64,000 nucleotides of DNA from Luteibacter sp. Lineage in GTDB: Bacteria; Pseudomonadota; Gammaproteobacteria; Xanthomonadales; Rhodanobacteraceae. Shown here one piece after another: positions 45,920 through 54,864 of this stretch. The position numbers were made by a program, and so were the translations under genes. How positions within the stretch are numbered: the stretch's first letter is position 1; each line of letters starts with the position of its first letter. The stretch lies in the NCBI RefSeq assembly GCF_009912395.1, contig NZ_WNDO01000005.1:1-64000 (forward strand). The letters are read 5' to 3'. The notes beneath the pieces are model-generated. The model was not told the DNA's origin. It made no database searches and saw only the letters and a program-made list of their open reading frames with translations.

Positions 45920-46936
45920 ATGACCACCCTTCGTATCGGTCTCGCCGGCCTCGGCCGGCTTGGCCAGCGCTATGCCGAAAACCTCGCCCGGGCGGTGCCT
46001 CGGGCGGAACTGGTCGCCGTGTGCAGTCCTGTCGAAAGCGAACGCGACTGGGCGCGCGACACGCTGGGCGTGGCGACCATCCACGACAGCTACGAGCGCA
46101 TGCTCGCCGATCCGTCCATCGACGCCGTGTTCCTGGTGACACCCACGTCGCTGCACCCGGCGCAGATCGAACAGGCGCTGGACGCCGGCAAGCACGTGTT
46201 CTGCGAAAAGCCGCTGTCGCTCGATCTCGACGAATGCCGCCGAGCCGCCGCCCACGCGGCGAAGGCGAGCAAGCGCGCGATGGTTGGCTTCGTGCGTCGT
46301 TTCGACGAGAGCTATCGCAACGCGTATAAGCACATCGCCGCGGGCGGCATTGGCCATCCCTTCCTCGTGTACTCGCAGACGGCGGATCTTGCCGACCCCT
46401 CCGGCGCGTTCCTCAAGTTCGCGCCGACCAGCGGTGGCATTTTCCTCGATTGCAGCGTGCACGACGTGGACCTGGCGCGCTGGTTGCTCGGTCGTCCGAA
46501 GGCGGTAAAAGCCTATGCCACCGGCACCGTCGCGATGTATCCGCCGCTGAAGGACATCGGCGATGTCGACAACGGTATCGCCATCGTCGAGTTCGAAGGC
46601 GGCCGCATGGCGATGTTCCATGCCTCGCGCACGCAGGCGCACGGGCACGACACGCATACCGACGTCACCGGCACGGCCGGCAAGGTGAGCGTGGGGCGTA
46701 ACCCGCGCGCGGACCGGATCGAGATTTCCGACGCGGCGGGCGTACGCAACACGGTCGTGCCGTCGTTCTACGAGCGCTTCGCCCCGGCCTTCGTGACCCA
46801 GGCGAAGCACTTCGTGGATGCGGTCCTCGACGACACGCCGTTCGACATGACGATGGACGACGCCGTGGAAGCCACCCGCATCGCCATCGCCATGCGCGAA
46901 TCATTGCAGAGCGGCAAGCCGGTGATGCTGGACTGA
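45920..46936 (+). CDS. Second Gfo/Idh/MocA dehydrogenase of the iol locus
   Basis: The 338-residue paralogue of IolG has LAGLGRLGQRYAENLARAVP, CEKPLSLDLDECRRAAAHAA, MVGFVRRFDESYRNAYKHIA and SGGIFLDCSVHDVDLARWLL. It lies 11 bases after iolG. Such second dehydrogenases in iol loci act on scyllo- or D-chiro-inositol, or on a related polyol, and feed the same pathway. The exact isomer cannot be told from the sequence. Confidence 0.88.
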   Translation: MTTLRIGLAGLGRLGQRYAENLARAVPRAELVAVCSPVESERDWARDTLGVATIHDSYERMLADPSIDAVFLVTPTSLHPAQIEQALDAGKHVFCEKPLSLDLDECRRAAAHAAKASKRAMVGFVRRFDESYRNAYKHIAAGGIGHPFLVYSQTADLADPSGAFLKFAPTSGGIFLDCSVHDVDLARWLLGRPKAVKAYATGTVAMYPPLKDIGDVDNGIAIVEFEGGRMAMFHASRTQAHGHDTHTDVTGTAGKVSVGRNPRADRIEISDAAGVRNTVVPSFYERFAPAFVTQAKHFVDAVLDDTPFDMTMDDAVEATRIAIAMRESLQSGKPVMLD

Positions 46937-46943
46937 ACCGTCA

Positions 46944-46986
46944 CGCGCAAGCCCGCTCCTGATGTAGGAGCGCGCTTGCGCGCGAT
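46944..46986. repeat. REP-like inverted pair, left arm degenerate
   Basis: A shortened left arm (about 46944-46960) and a full right arm gtaggagcgcgcttgcgcgc (46964-46986) follow the last iol gene by 7 bases and may end that transcript. Confidence 0.85.
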
Positions 46987-46996
46987 TTCCCCGTCC

Positions 46997-47060
46997 GCAT
47001 GAAAAAAGCTTCATGCGACACGATGACGCACTGCAGCAACGACGCCTATAATAGGTAGCC
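46997..47060 (+). promoter_or_regulatory. Promoter of MFS gene, probably leaderless, with 7-bp inverted repeat
   Basis: A perfect TATAAT lies at 47047-47052, only 8 bases before the ATG at 47061, so the transcript should begin at or next to the start codon. The -35 region (about 47022-47029, atgacgca) is poor. Upstream the arms gcatgaa (46997-47003) and ttcatgc (47010-47016) form an operator-like inverted repeat. Confidence 0.6.
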
Positions 47061-48293
47061 ATGTCCTTCCCCCCTCTCGTTCCCCATCGTGGACGGCGAT
47101 TCGCCGTCACCGCGCGCATCCTTTCCGCGGTCGTCTTCACGTTCGTGTGCTACTTCAGCATCGGCATACCCCTCGCGGTGCTGCCGGGCTTCGTACACGC
47201 GAACCTGGGCTATGCCACCGTGCTCGCCGGCCTGGCGGTCAGCGCGCAGTATCTTGCGACTCTGCTGAGCCGACCGCACGCGGGACGCATGGCCGACGCC
47301 ATGGGACCCAAACGCACCGTCATCGCCGGATTGATCGTGCTGGCACTCTCGGGCCTGTTCCTGGCCCTCGCAGCCCTCGTGCCGACCATGCCCGTGCTGT
47401 CGTTGGCACTCGTGCTGATGAGCCGCCTCGGTCTGGGCTTTGCCGAGAGCTGGGTGAGCACCGGCTCGATCACCTGGGGCATCGGCGGTATCGGCGGCGA
47501 GCACACCGCACGGGTGATCTCCTGGAACGGCATCGCCACCTACGGCGGTATCGCGCTGGGCGCGCCGCTGGGCGTGACATTGGCAGGCCACTTCGGTTTC
47601 ATTTCGCTGGGCATCCTCACCTTTGCGCTGGGCCTTGTCGCGCTGCCCTTGGCGTTCTGGAAGGCCCGCGTGCCGCCAAGCCATGGCGAGCGCCTGCCGT
47701 TCAAGAGCGTGCTGTCCCGCGTGATGCCCTACGGCGCGGGCCTTGCCCTTGGCTCGATCGGCTTCGGCTCGCTGTCCACTTTCGTGGCGCTGTACTACGC
47801 GAGCCGTGGCTGGGCCGACGCGGCGCTGTCGCTGTCCGTGTTCGGCGGCTGTTTCATCGGCATGCGGCTGGTCTTCGGCAACACCATCGGCCGCTTCGGC
47901 GGCTACCGGGTGGCCATCGCCTCGCTGCTGGTGGAGTGCGTCGGCCTGGCCATGCTGTGGCTGGGCGACACCCCGCACCTGGCGCTGGCCGGTGCCACCC
48001 TGACCGGCTCGGGCTTCGCGCTGATCTTCCCCGCCCTGGGCGTGGAGGCCGTCAGCCGGGTGAGCATGCATAACCGAGGCGCGGCTTTGGGCGCGTATTC
48101 GGTCTTCCTTGACGTGGCGCTGGGCCTTACCGGTCCGGTGGGTGGCTGGGTTGCGGGCCGTTTCGACTATCCGGCGATCTTCCTGCTGGCGGGCATGGCC
48201 TCGCTGGCGGCGGTGGCTCTGTCCCTGTCGCTCTACCTGCGTTTCGGCCGCGACGAGCCTGAACGCGAATCCCGGGCCGACGCCCGGGCATAA
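47061..48293 (+). CDS. MFS transporter, YfcJ/YhhS-like (UPF0226)
   Basis: The 410-residue protein has twelve likely helices and the MFS loop 2-3 motif GRMADAMGPKRTV. The stretch RLGLGFAESWVSTGSITWGI is characteristic of the YfcJ/YhhS-type transporters, some of which export arabinose-like or toxic compounds. No ribosome site stands before the ATG, in agreement with a leaderless mRNA. The substrate is unknown; nearness to the iol genes is probably chance. Confidence 0.88.
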   Translation: MSFPPLVPHRGRRFAVTARILSAVVFTFVCYFSIGIPLAVLPGFVHANLGYATVLAGLAVSAQYLATLLSRPHAGRMADAMGPKRTVIAGLIVLALSGLFLALAALVPTMPVLSLALVLMSRLGLGFAESWVSTGSITWGIGGIGGEHTARVISWNGIATYGGIALGAPLGVTLAGHFGFISLGILTFALGLVALPLAFWKARVPPSHGERLPFKSVLSRVMPYGAGLALGSIGFGSLSTFVALYYASRGWADAALSLSVFGGCFIGMRLVFGNTIGRFGGYRVAIASLLVECVGLAMLWLGDTPHLALAGATLTGSGFALIFPALGVEAVSRVSMHNRGAALGAYSVFLDVALGLTGPVGGWVAGRFDYPAIFLLAGMASLAAVALSLSLYLRFGRDEPERESRADARA

Positions 48294-48323
48294 TGCGCTC
48301 CTGAACCTTCAAGAGAGCGTTGC

Positions 48324-48719
48324 ATGCCATACGATCGCAGCTGGATGGGCTACGGCATCGACGGTGCCCTGGAAGCGGGCGGCATCGCCCTGCTCGTCGG
48401 CATCGTGATCTACCTGCTGGTGCGCTTCCTGTTCGGCAAGAGCGGTGGCTGGAGTGCGGGCAAGGAGCTCTCCATCGCCTATGTGCTCACCCTGGTCGTT
48501 GCCGGTGGCGAGGACATGTGGAACCTCTTCTACTTCAACGTGGTGCCGATGCAGTCCACCACGCTGCTGCGATTGAAGCTGGCCGCCGTGCACGATCCCG
48601 ACGCCATCGGCCTGCGCGTGCTGTTCGAGCTGGTGGGCGCGCTGATCGGCGTCTGCATCGGCTGGGCCCTGTTCTCCGGCGGTTTCAAGCGCCTGATGGG
48701 GCACGTGCGCGGCTCCTGA
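48324..48719 (+). CDS. Hypothetical membrane protein (131 aa)
   Basis: Three or four membrane segments are visible: ALLVGIVIYLLVRFLF, LSIAYVLTLVVAGGED and FELVGALIGVCIGWALF. An agag site stands about 8 bases before the ATG. It follows the MFS gene by 30 bases in the same direction. I do not recognise the family. Conserved acidic and aromatic residues in GGEDMWNLFYFNV look functional. Confidence 0.65.
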   Translation: MPYDRSWMGYGIDGALEAGGIALLVGIVIYLLVRFLFGKSGGWSAGKELSIAYVLTLVVAGGEDMWNLFYFNVVPMQSTTLLRLKLAAVHDPDAIGLRVLFELVGALIGVCIGWALFSGGFKRLMGHVRGS

Positions 48720-48733
48720 GCGAGCCGGCCGGA

Positions 48734-49495
48734 TCAGCGTTTCTGCGCGAACATCCAGGTCCACAGGTCGGGCGTCGCATAAGCCTTGTCCCACGAGCCG
48801 TGATTCACGCCGGGGAACTCGGTGTATTTCACCTTGGCGTGGCGCGCGGTGAGCGCGGCGTCCATCCGCCGGGACTGCTCGGTCGGCACCACGTCGTCGT
48901 CGCCCCCATGGAACAGCCAGACCGGTAGCTTGCCGACCTTCTTCGCCGTCCAGGCGTAGGCATCCTCGCCTTCCGGCACGCCGTGGACATACAGGGCGCG
49001 ACCGTTGAGGCGTGCCGTGACGCCACCGCAGATGATGGCTGCCGCCGCGAAGGTGTGCGGGTGGTCCACGGCAAGCTGCCAGGAGCCGTAACCGCCCATG
49101 GACAGACCGGTGAGATAGAGCCGGTGGCGGTCGCCGTGGAATTCCTCGACACTTTTTTCCAGCGCGGCCATGGCCATCGCGGCGTTCGCCGGATCGGTCC
49201 ATTCCTGCTCATCGGGCACCTGCGGAATGACCACCACGGCGGGAAAGTCCGGATGCGTCTCCAGCCAGGGCGGCAGGCCCTGGGCCAGTTGCTTCGTGTT
49301 GTCGTCGCCGCGCTCGCCGCTGCCATGCAGGAAGAGCACCACGGCCGGATGCTTCGACGACACCGTGGGAACGAAGACGCGGTAACGATAGGTGCGGCCC
49401 TGGACGTCCACGCTGCGCTCGACGAAGCGATCCGACGCGGCGAAGGCGGGGGCGGTCATGGCGGCGACGCCGAGGAAGAACAGGGTGCGCAACAT
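48734..49495 (-). CDS. Secreted alpha/beta-hydrolase esterase
   Basis: The 253-residue protein has a signal peptide (cleavage after AFA) and a prolyl-oligopeptidase-like hydrolase fold. The oxyanion region is VVLFLHGSGERGDDN, the nucleophile lies in LTGLSMGGYGSWQLA, and FHGGDDDVVPTEQSRRM and GVNHGSW carry the Asp and His. It resembles periplasmic phospholipase/carboxylesterase-type enzymes. The substrate cannot be told. It is convergent with the membrane protein (stops 14 bases apart). Confidence 0.85.
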   Translation of the reverse strand: MLRTLFFLGVAAMTAPAFAASDRFVERSVDVQGRTYRYRVFVPTVSSKHPAVVLFLHGSGERGDDNTKQLAQGLPPWLETHPDFPAVVVIPQVPDEQEWTDPANAAMAMAALEKSVEEFHGDRHRLYLTGLSMGGYGSWQLAVDHPHTFAAAAIICGGVTARLNGRALYVHGVPEGEDAYAWTAKKVGKLPVWLFHGGDDDVVPTEQSRRMDAALTARHAKVKYTEFPGVNHGSWDKAYATPDLWTWMFAQKR

Positions 49496-49552
49496 GCGAT
49501 ATCTCCGAAACCTTGTCGCAGTGGAGCGAAGTAACGGGGTTTGCGCAAGGCG

Positions 49553-50971
49553 TCAGAGCACGGGGTCGAACAGCCGCGCGACATGCAGCGACACGCGCCG
49601 GAAGTAGGACAGGCGCCGGTAGTCGTTCGGATTCACCTCGTCGCTTTCCGCGAAATCCCTTTCCAGCATCGCCTCGACATCGGCCGCGAACCCCTCGTCG
49701 ACATTCAACGCGGTGATCTCGAAATTCAGCCGGAAACTGCGGTTGTCCAGGTTCATGCTGCCCACCACTGCGGTGTCGTCGTCGATGAGCATGACCTTCT
49801 GGTGCACGAAGCCGGGTCGGTAGCGGAACATGCGGATACCCGCGAGCGTGGCCTCGTGCGCGTACAGCGTGGAGGCCATGAAGACGGTGCGGTGGTCGGG
49901 GCGGATGGGAATGAGGATGCGAACGTCCACGCCACGGAACACGGCCAGCCGCAGCGCGCCGAACACGGCCTGGTCGGGCACGAAGTAGGGCGTCGTGATC
50001 CACACGCGCTTCTTCGCCGCATGGATGGCCGTGGTGAAGAACAGCGAACAGCTTTCCTGCCGGTCAGCCGGACCAGTGGCGACGATCATCGTATTCGCGC
50101 GGCCGCAGCGTTCCTGCGGAGGCTGCGAAGGAGGACGCTCACCAGTCACCCAGTACCAGTCTTCCGCGAACGCGCGTTGCAGGTCGGCCACCGCCGGCCC
50201 TTCGATGCGCATGTGGGTATCGCGCCAGGGCGCCAGCGGCGGCTTCTCGCCGAGGTATTCGTCGCCGGCGTTGAGGCCGCCGACGAAACCGTGCGTGCCA
50301 TCCACCACCAGCACCTTGCGATGGTTGCGGAAGTTGAGCTGGAAGCGGTTGCGCCAGCGCCGCGTCGCGAAGGGATGCACGCGGACACCGCCGTCGCGGA
50401 GCGTGGCGACATAGCTGTCGGGCAACGCGTGGCTGCCGATGCCATCGTAGAGCACGCAGACCTCGACGCCGGCCGCCGCGCGTTCGAGCAAGGCATCGCG
50501 CAGCCGGCGCCCAAGGCCGTCGTCGTGGATGATGAAGAACTGCACGAGCAGGTAACGCTCGGCCTTGCCGATGGCGGCGAACATCGCGTCGAAGGCTTCG
50601 TCGCCGTCCACCAGCAAGGTGAGGGCGTTGCCGCCGTGCATGGCGGTCTTCAGCATCCGGCCGATCGCCGCATACCGCTCGTCCTGGACCGCGGGCGGAT
50701 GGGGGAGCAGGGCATTCTGGGTCTTGCCGGCTTCTTCGTGGAGCATGAAGAAGCGCGCCTGGCGCTGGCGGTGCAGGTCGACATAGCCGCCAAAATGGCT
50801 GGCGCCCAGGAACAGGTAGGGCACGAGGGTGACGTAGGGCAGCAGCACGAGGCCGAGCACCCAGGCGAAGGCGCCCTGCGCGGTGCGGGTGTGCATCACG
50901 GCGTGCATGGCGGCGAAGACGCCGGCGACATGCAGGCCCAGGGCCGTGAGGGCAATCAGGGTGATGATCAC
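49553..50971 (-). CDS. cls: Cardiolipin synthase
   Basis: The 472-residue protein has two N-terminal membrane helices (about 2-20 and 33-55) and two phospholipase-D motifs: NHRKVLVVDGTHGFVGGLNA and VHQKVMLIDDDTAVVGSMNL (H-x-K-x4-D). A GSMNLDNRSFRLNFEI sequence follows, as in bacterial Cls. The enzyme joins two phosphatidylglycerols to form cardiolipin at the inner membrane. The gene precedes the secreted esterase by 57 bases in the same direction. Confidence 0.92.
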   Translation of the reverse strand: MIITLIALTALGLHVAGVFAAMHAVMHTRTAQGAFAWVLGLVLLPYVTLVPYLFLGASHFGGYVDLHRQRQARFFMLHEEAGKTQNALLPHPPAVQDERYAAIGRMLKTAMHGGNALTLLVDGDEAFDAMFAAIGKAERYLLVQFFIIHDDGLGRRLRDALLERAAAGVEVCVLYDGIGSHALPDSYVATLRDGGVRVHPFATRRWRNRFQLNFRNHRKVLVVDGTHGFVGGLNAGDEYLGEKPPLAPWRDTHMRIEGPAVADLQRAFAEDWYWVTGERPPSQPPQERCGRANTMIVATGPADRQESCSLFFTTAIHAAKKRVWITTPYFVPDQAVFGALRLAVFRGVDVRILIPIRPDHRTVFMASTLYAHEATLAGIRMFRYRPGFVHQKVMLIDDDTAVVGSMNLDNRSFRLNFEITALNVDEGFAADVEAMLERDFAESDEVNPNDYRRLSYFRRVSLHVARLFDPVL

Positions 50972-51087
50972 GGGGCGGCCCCTTCGATCTTCAAGTTTGC
51001 GGCAACAATCTTTGTCGCGTAGAGGAGTTTTTGCATGCCTGGCCCGGCCGGAGAATGGACACCATCGCTTTCTTCCGAGCCTATCCT

Positions 51088-52278
51088 ATGCATACCCCGT
51101 CGTCCCGTCTGCCCCTGCTGGCGTTGTCGGTGGCCGCTTTCGCCATTGGCACCACCGAGTTCGTCATCATGGGTCTGTTGCCCGAGGTGGCCGCCGACCT
51201 GAAGGTGAGCATCCCTTCCGCCGGCATGCTGGTGTCCGGTTACGCCCTGGGCGTTGCGGTCGGCGCGCCGGTACTGGCCGCCCTCACCGCGAAGCTCGAA
51301 CGTAAGCGCGCCCTGTTGCTGCTGTTGGGCCTGTTCATCCTGGGCAATCTCCTCTGCGCCGTAGCGCCCGGCTACGACGTGCTGATGGCGGCTCGTGTCG
51401 TGGCCGCGTTCTGTCATGGTTCGTTCTTCGGCATTGGCGCCGTGGTGGCGGCGCACCTGGTGCCCGCCAACCAGCGCGCCCGCGCCATCGCGATGATGTT
51501 CGCCGGCCTTACCCTGGCCAATGTGCTGGGTGTGCCGTTCGGTACCTTCCTTGGCCAGTGGGCTGGCTGGCGCTCCACGTTCTGGGCGGTGACCTTGCTC
51601 GGTGTGATCGCGGCGGTGGCGGTGGTCCGTTTCGTCCCGGCCCTGCCGAACCTCAAGGCGCCGGACATGGCACGTGAACTGAAGGTGCTGCGCGAGCCGC
51701 AGGCCTTGATCGCGCTGGCGATGACCGTGCTGGGCTTCGGTGGTGTGTTCACCGTGTTCACCTATATCGCGCCGATCCTCCAGGAGCAGTCGCACATCAG
51801 CCCGCAGTGGACGGGTGCCGTGCTGGTTCTGTTCGGTCTGGGCACCACCATCGGCAACATGCTCGGTGGCCGCCTGGCCGACTGGAAACTCATGCCGTCG
51901 CTGATGGGCATCCTCGTGGTGCTGGCCGTGCTCATGGCCGCCTTCGCCTGGACGATGCACTCGACCGTCGCGTCGATCGTCACGGTTTTCGTCTGGGGCG
52001 TCGCGGCATTCGCCACGGTGGCACCGTTGCAGTCCCGCGTGGTGCATGTGGCGGGCGACGCGCCGAACCTCGCCTCGACGCTGAATATCGCGGCGTTCAA
52101 TCTCGGTAACGCCGGTGGTGCGTGGTTGGGCGGTGCGGTGATCGCCGCGGGTTACGCGCTGCCGGTCGTCAGCCTGGCGGGCGCCGCCGTGACAGTGGCT
52201 GGCTTGCTGGCGACGATTGTGAGCGTGGCGCTGGAGCGACGTGCGGCGACGACGGCTGTCACCGCCGGTTGCGTTTGA
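51088..52278 (+). CDS. MFS efflux transporter, YdhP/AraJ-like
   Basis: The 396-residue protein opens with LLALSVAAFAIGTTEFVIMG and continues GLLPEVAADLKVSIPSAGML and FFGIGAVVAAHLVPANQRAR, as in E. coli YdhP and AraJ (DHA1 family). Twelve helices are expected. These are proton-driven exporters of sugars or drugs with unclear natural substrates. The start at 51088 is chosen for match to the family N-terminus. It is divergent from cls. A long tandem repeat array begins about 35 bases after the stop. Confidence 0.88.
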   Translation: MHTPSSRLPLLALSVAAFAIGTTEFVIMGLLPEVAADLKVSIPSAGMLVSGYALGVAVGAPVLAALTAKLERKRALLLLLGLFILGNLLCAVAPGYDVLMAARVVAAFCHGSFFGIGAVVAAHLVPANQRARAIAMMFAGLTLANVLGVPFGTFLGQWAGWRSTFWAVTLLGVIAAVAVVRFVPALPNLKAPDMARELKVLREPQALIALAMTVLGFGGVFTVFTYIAPILQEQSHISPQWTGAVLVLFGLGTTIGNMLGGRLADWKLMPSLMGILVVLAVLMAAFAWTMHSTVASIVTVFVWGVAAFATVAPLQSRVVHVAGDAPNLASTLNIAAFNLGNAGGAWLGGAVIAAGYALPVVSLAGAAVTVAGLLATIVSVALERRAATTAVTAGCV

Positions 52279-52311
52279 TATGGCGTAAACGAGCAAGGCT
52301 GCGACAGCCTC

Positions 52312-53345
52312 ACTCGTCGTTCCTGTGAAAACAGGAACCCAGCGCCTCGGTTCGCCAGTAGGGCGAGGGCGCTGGATCGGCTCTACGTAGGAGGCCGCGA
52401 CGCGACAACCGATCGCCCCGCGCTGGGTTCCAGCGTTCGCTGGAACGACGGTTCGCTCGCTCGTCGTTCCTGTGAAAACAGGAACCCAGCGCCCCGGTTC
52501 ACCAGCATGGCGAGGGCGCTGGATCGGCCTTTGCGTAGGAGGCCGCGACGCGACAACCGATCGCCCCGCGCTGGGTTCCAGCGTTCGCTGGAACGACGGT
52601 TCGCTCGCTCGTCGTTCCTGTGAAAACAGGAACCCAGCGCCCCGGTTCACCAGCATGGCGAGGGCGCTGGATCGGCCTTTGCGTAGGAGGCCGCGACGCG
52701 ACAACCGATCGCCCCGCGCTGGGTTCCAGCGTTCGCTGGAACGACGGTTCGCTCGCTCGTCGTTCCTGTGAAAACAGGAACCCAGCGCCCCGGTTCACCA
52801 GCATGGCGAGGGCGCTGGATCGGCCTTTGCGTAGGAGGCCGCGACGCGATAGCCGATCGCCCCGCGCTGGGTTCCAGCGTTCGCTGGAACGACGGTTCGC
52901 GAGCTCGTCGTTCCTGTGAAAACAGGAACCCAGCGCCTCGGTTCACCAGCACCGCGAGGGCACCGCATCGGCTTGTGCGTAGGAAGCCTCGACGCGATAG
53001 CCGATCGCCCCGCGCTGGGTTCCAGCGTTCGCTGGAACGACGGTTCGCGAGCTCGTCGTTCCTGTGAAAACAGGAATCCAGCGCCTCGGTTCGCCAGTAG
53101 GGCGAGGGCGCTGGATCGGCTCCACGTAGGAGGCCGCGACGCGACAACCGCTCGCCTCGCGCTGGGTTCCAGCGTTCGCTGGAACGACGGATCGCGAGCT
53201 CGTCGTTCCTGTGAAAACAGGAACCCAGCGCCTCGGTTCGCCAGTAGGGCGAGGGCGCTGCATCGGCCTTTGCGTAGGAGGCCGCGACGCGACAACCGCT
53301 CGCCTCGCGCTGGGTTCCAGCGTTCGCTGGAACGACGATAGGTGG
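52312..53345. repeat. Seven tandem copies of a 147-148-bp repeat
   Basis: The element tcctgtgaaaacagga starts at 52321, 52468, 52616, 52764, 52912, 53060 and 53207, giving periods of 147-148 bases. A degenerate piece of an eighth unit follows at about 53350. Each unit has inner dyad symmetry: aacccagcgc near the start is mirrored by gcgctgggtt and cgttcgctggaacg near the end. Copies 2-4 are nearly identical; the outer ones differ in about 5-10 %, with two variants (gccttTGCGtagg and gctCTACGtagg types) mixed. Short open frames in both strands of this array are by-products of its composition and not genes. Confidence 0.95.
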
Positions 53346-53377
53346 GCTATCGTTGCTTTGAAAACAGAAACCTGAAA

Positions 53378-53404
53378 GGCGACGACGCTACTTCGTCGCC
53401 TTTT
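53378..53404 (-). terminator. Hairpin that contains the stop codon of the FAD protein
   Basis: Arms ggcgacga and tcgtcgcc flank a loop of about 7 bases that includes the TAG stop of the FAD-protein gene (53388-53390). The minus-strand side is followed by TTT. It could end transcription from both sides, since TTTT also follows on the plus strand. Confidence 0.6.
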
Positions 53405-54818
53405 CCGGCTTGTTGGACACCAGCATGTTCGCCACCGACTGCGCCTGCCTTCGGATCTCGGGGATGGCCGTGGATTCCCACAGCGCACCGCGCAGCAGGC
53501 TGCCGATAGCGAAGAGGTTCGCGCGTGGCTTGCCATCGTGATCGAGCAGGTGACCGTCGCGTTGCGCCTTCAGGCCAAGGCCCAGCGAATCGGGCAGCAC
53601 GAGATTGTCGACGATCAACTGCCGTACCAGGGGATGCTTAGTACGCAGCGTATCGGTGTTGAGGCCGACGGTCTGCACGACGATGTCGTAGGTTTCGGTG
53701 ATTTCGTTGCCGCCGGGCAGGGCGCGCAGCACCGCGAGTTCACCGTCAGGCGAGAGGCTCACCGAGCGCATGCGACCGCGCAGGCGCTTCAGGCGGTCGG
53801 CCTTTTCGAGCTTGATCACCGCGTCGGTGACCTGCGGCGGCATACGATGGCGTGCACGTTCCCACGCCCAGCGCGCATGGCGCAGAAACCTGGCGCGTTC
53901 GGCCACGGGAAGGTCGGCCCACAAGGACTGCGTGTGCGGACGCATGCCGTCGATGACGGTACGCCAGTCCACGGCGCGTTCTTCGTCGCTGTTGGCGCCG
54001 TGCGCGTAGCGACCCAATCCCATCGCCTTGCGCAGGCGCTTCGACCAGTTGCGTGCGTTGGGATCGTCGCGCAGCGCCTCGATAAGGTCGCTGCCGTCGT
54101 CACCGGGTACCGACGGTGAATCCAGGTGCGGTTCCGGCAGCTTGCCGTGGCGCGATAGCGCGGTGAATCGCGCATTGGGCCACTTCGCCGACAGCTCCAG
54201 CAGGACATCGACGGCGGTGAGGCCCAGCCCGATCACGAGGACACGCAAGGGCCTGTCGTCTTCGGAGGCCGAGGCCAGGTAAGGCCACGGATCGGTGACA
54301 TAGCGACCGCTGGCCATCGCCGCGTCCTGCACGCCCGGCAGCGGGCGCGGAGGCAGCGAACCGATCGCGAGCACGGCCGCGTCCGCATGGGCGGACTCGT
54401 CGCCGTAGCCGATGGTGATGCCTTCCTTCGAAGGCACCAGCGAATCGGCGGTGAACGGCACGACGTTGATGTGGTGCTTGAACGTGTGGGCGTTTCCGAT
54501 CGCCTGCTCGACACGCGATCGCAGGAAATCGCCGTACAACTTGCGCGGCAGGAAATCGGAACCCTTGACGTGCGGGTCGAGCGACTGCGCGTACTCGAGG
54601 AAACCGCCAGGTTTGCTGACGAACATGCCCATCGAAGCGGCACGTACGTTGAGCAGGTGACGCTCCGACGGCGTGCCATAGGCGACGCCGCGACCGGCGT
54701 CGGGTCGACCGGCGTACCAGTCGAGATGGAGCGGCTTGGGGGTTCGCCGCTCCAGTAATTCACTCACCAGCGTCGCCGCTGCTGCGCCACCGCCGATGAT
54801 GGCGACTTTCTGAAACAT
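53388..54818 (-). CDS. FAD/NAD(P)-binding protein (COG4529-like)
   Basis: The 476-residue protein starts with a dinucleotide fold (KVAIIGGGAAAATLVSELLE) and has GRGVAYGTPSERHLLNVRAA near residue 45-65, then a second nucleotide motif VLVIGLGLTAVDVLLELSAK and a closing ANLFAIGSLLRGALWESTAI. This set is that of the FAD-dependent COG4529 family (related to HpnW/monooxygenase-like proteins) with unknown substrate. The gene follows a cysteine dioxygenase-like gene in the same direction by 46 bases, which suggests a joint role in thiol oxidation (inference). Confidence 0.85.
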   Translation of the reverse strand: MFQKVAIIGGGAAAATLVSELLERRTPKPLHLDWYAGRPDAGRGVAYGTPSERHLLNVRAASMGMFVSKPGGFLEYAQSLDPHVKGSDFLPRKLYGDFLRSRVEQAIGNAHTFKHHINVVPFTADSLVPSKEGITIGYGDESAHADAAVLAIGSLPPRPLPGVQDAAMASGRYVTDPWPYLASASEDDRPLRVLVIGLGLTAVDVLLELSAKWPNARFTALSRHGKLPEPHLDSPSVPGDDGSDLIEALRDDPNARNWSKRLRKAMGLGRYAHGANSDEERAVDWRTVIDGMRPHTQSLWADLPVAERARFLRHARWAWERARHRMPPQVTDAVIKLEKADRLKRLRGRMRSVSLSPDGELAVLRALPGGNEITETYDIVVQTVGLNTDTLRTKHPLVRQLIVDNLVLPDSLGLGLKAQRDGHLLDHDGKPRANLFAIGSLLRGALWESTAIPEIRRQAQSVANMLVSNKPEKATK

Positions 54819-54864
54819 GTGTTGGTCCTTCGCCCGTAGGGTGGGGTGGAGGGCCGTGAGACCG

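Noticed and set aside
52312-53345. Possible CRISPR array
   Set aside because: The period is 148 bases, the whole unit is repeated and there are no unique spacers or cas genes.
52472-53536. Several 99-197-codon frames inside the tandem repeats, in both directions
   Set aside because: They repeat with the 148-bp unit, change frame from unit to unit and have no start signals; such frames are a known by-product of repeats of this type.
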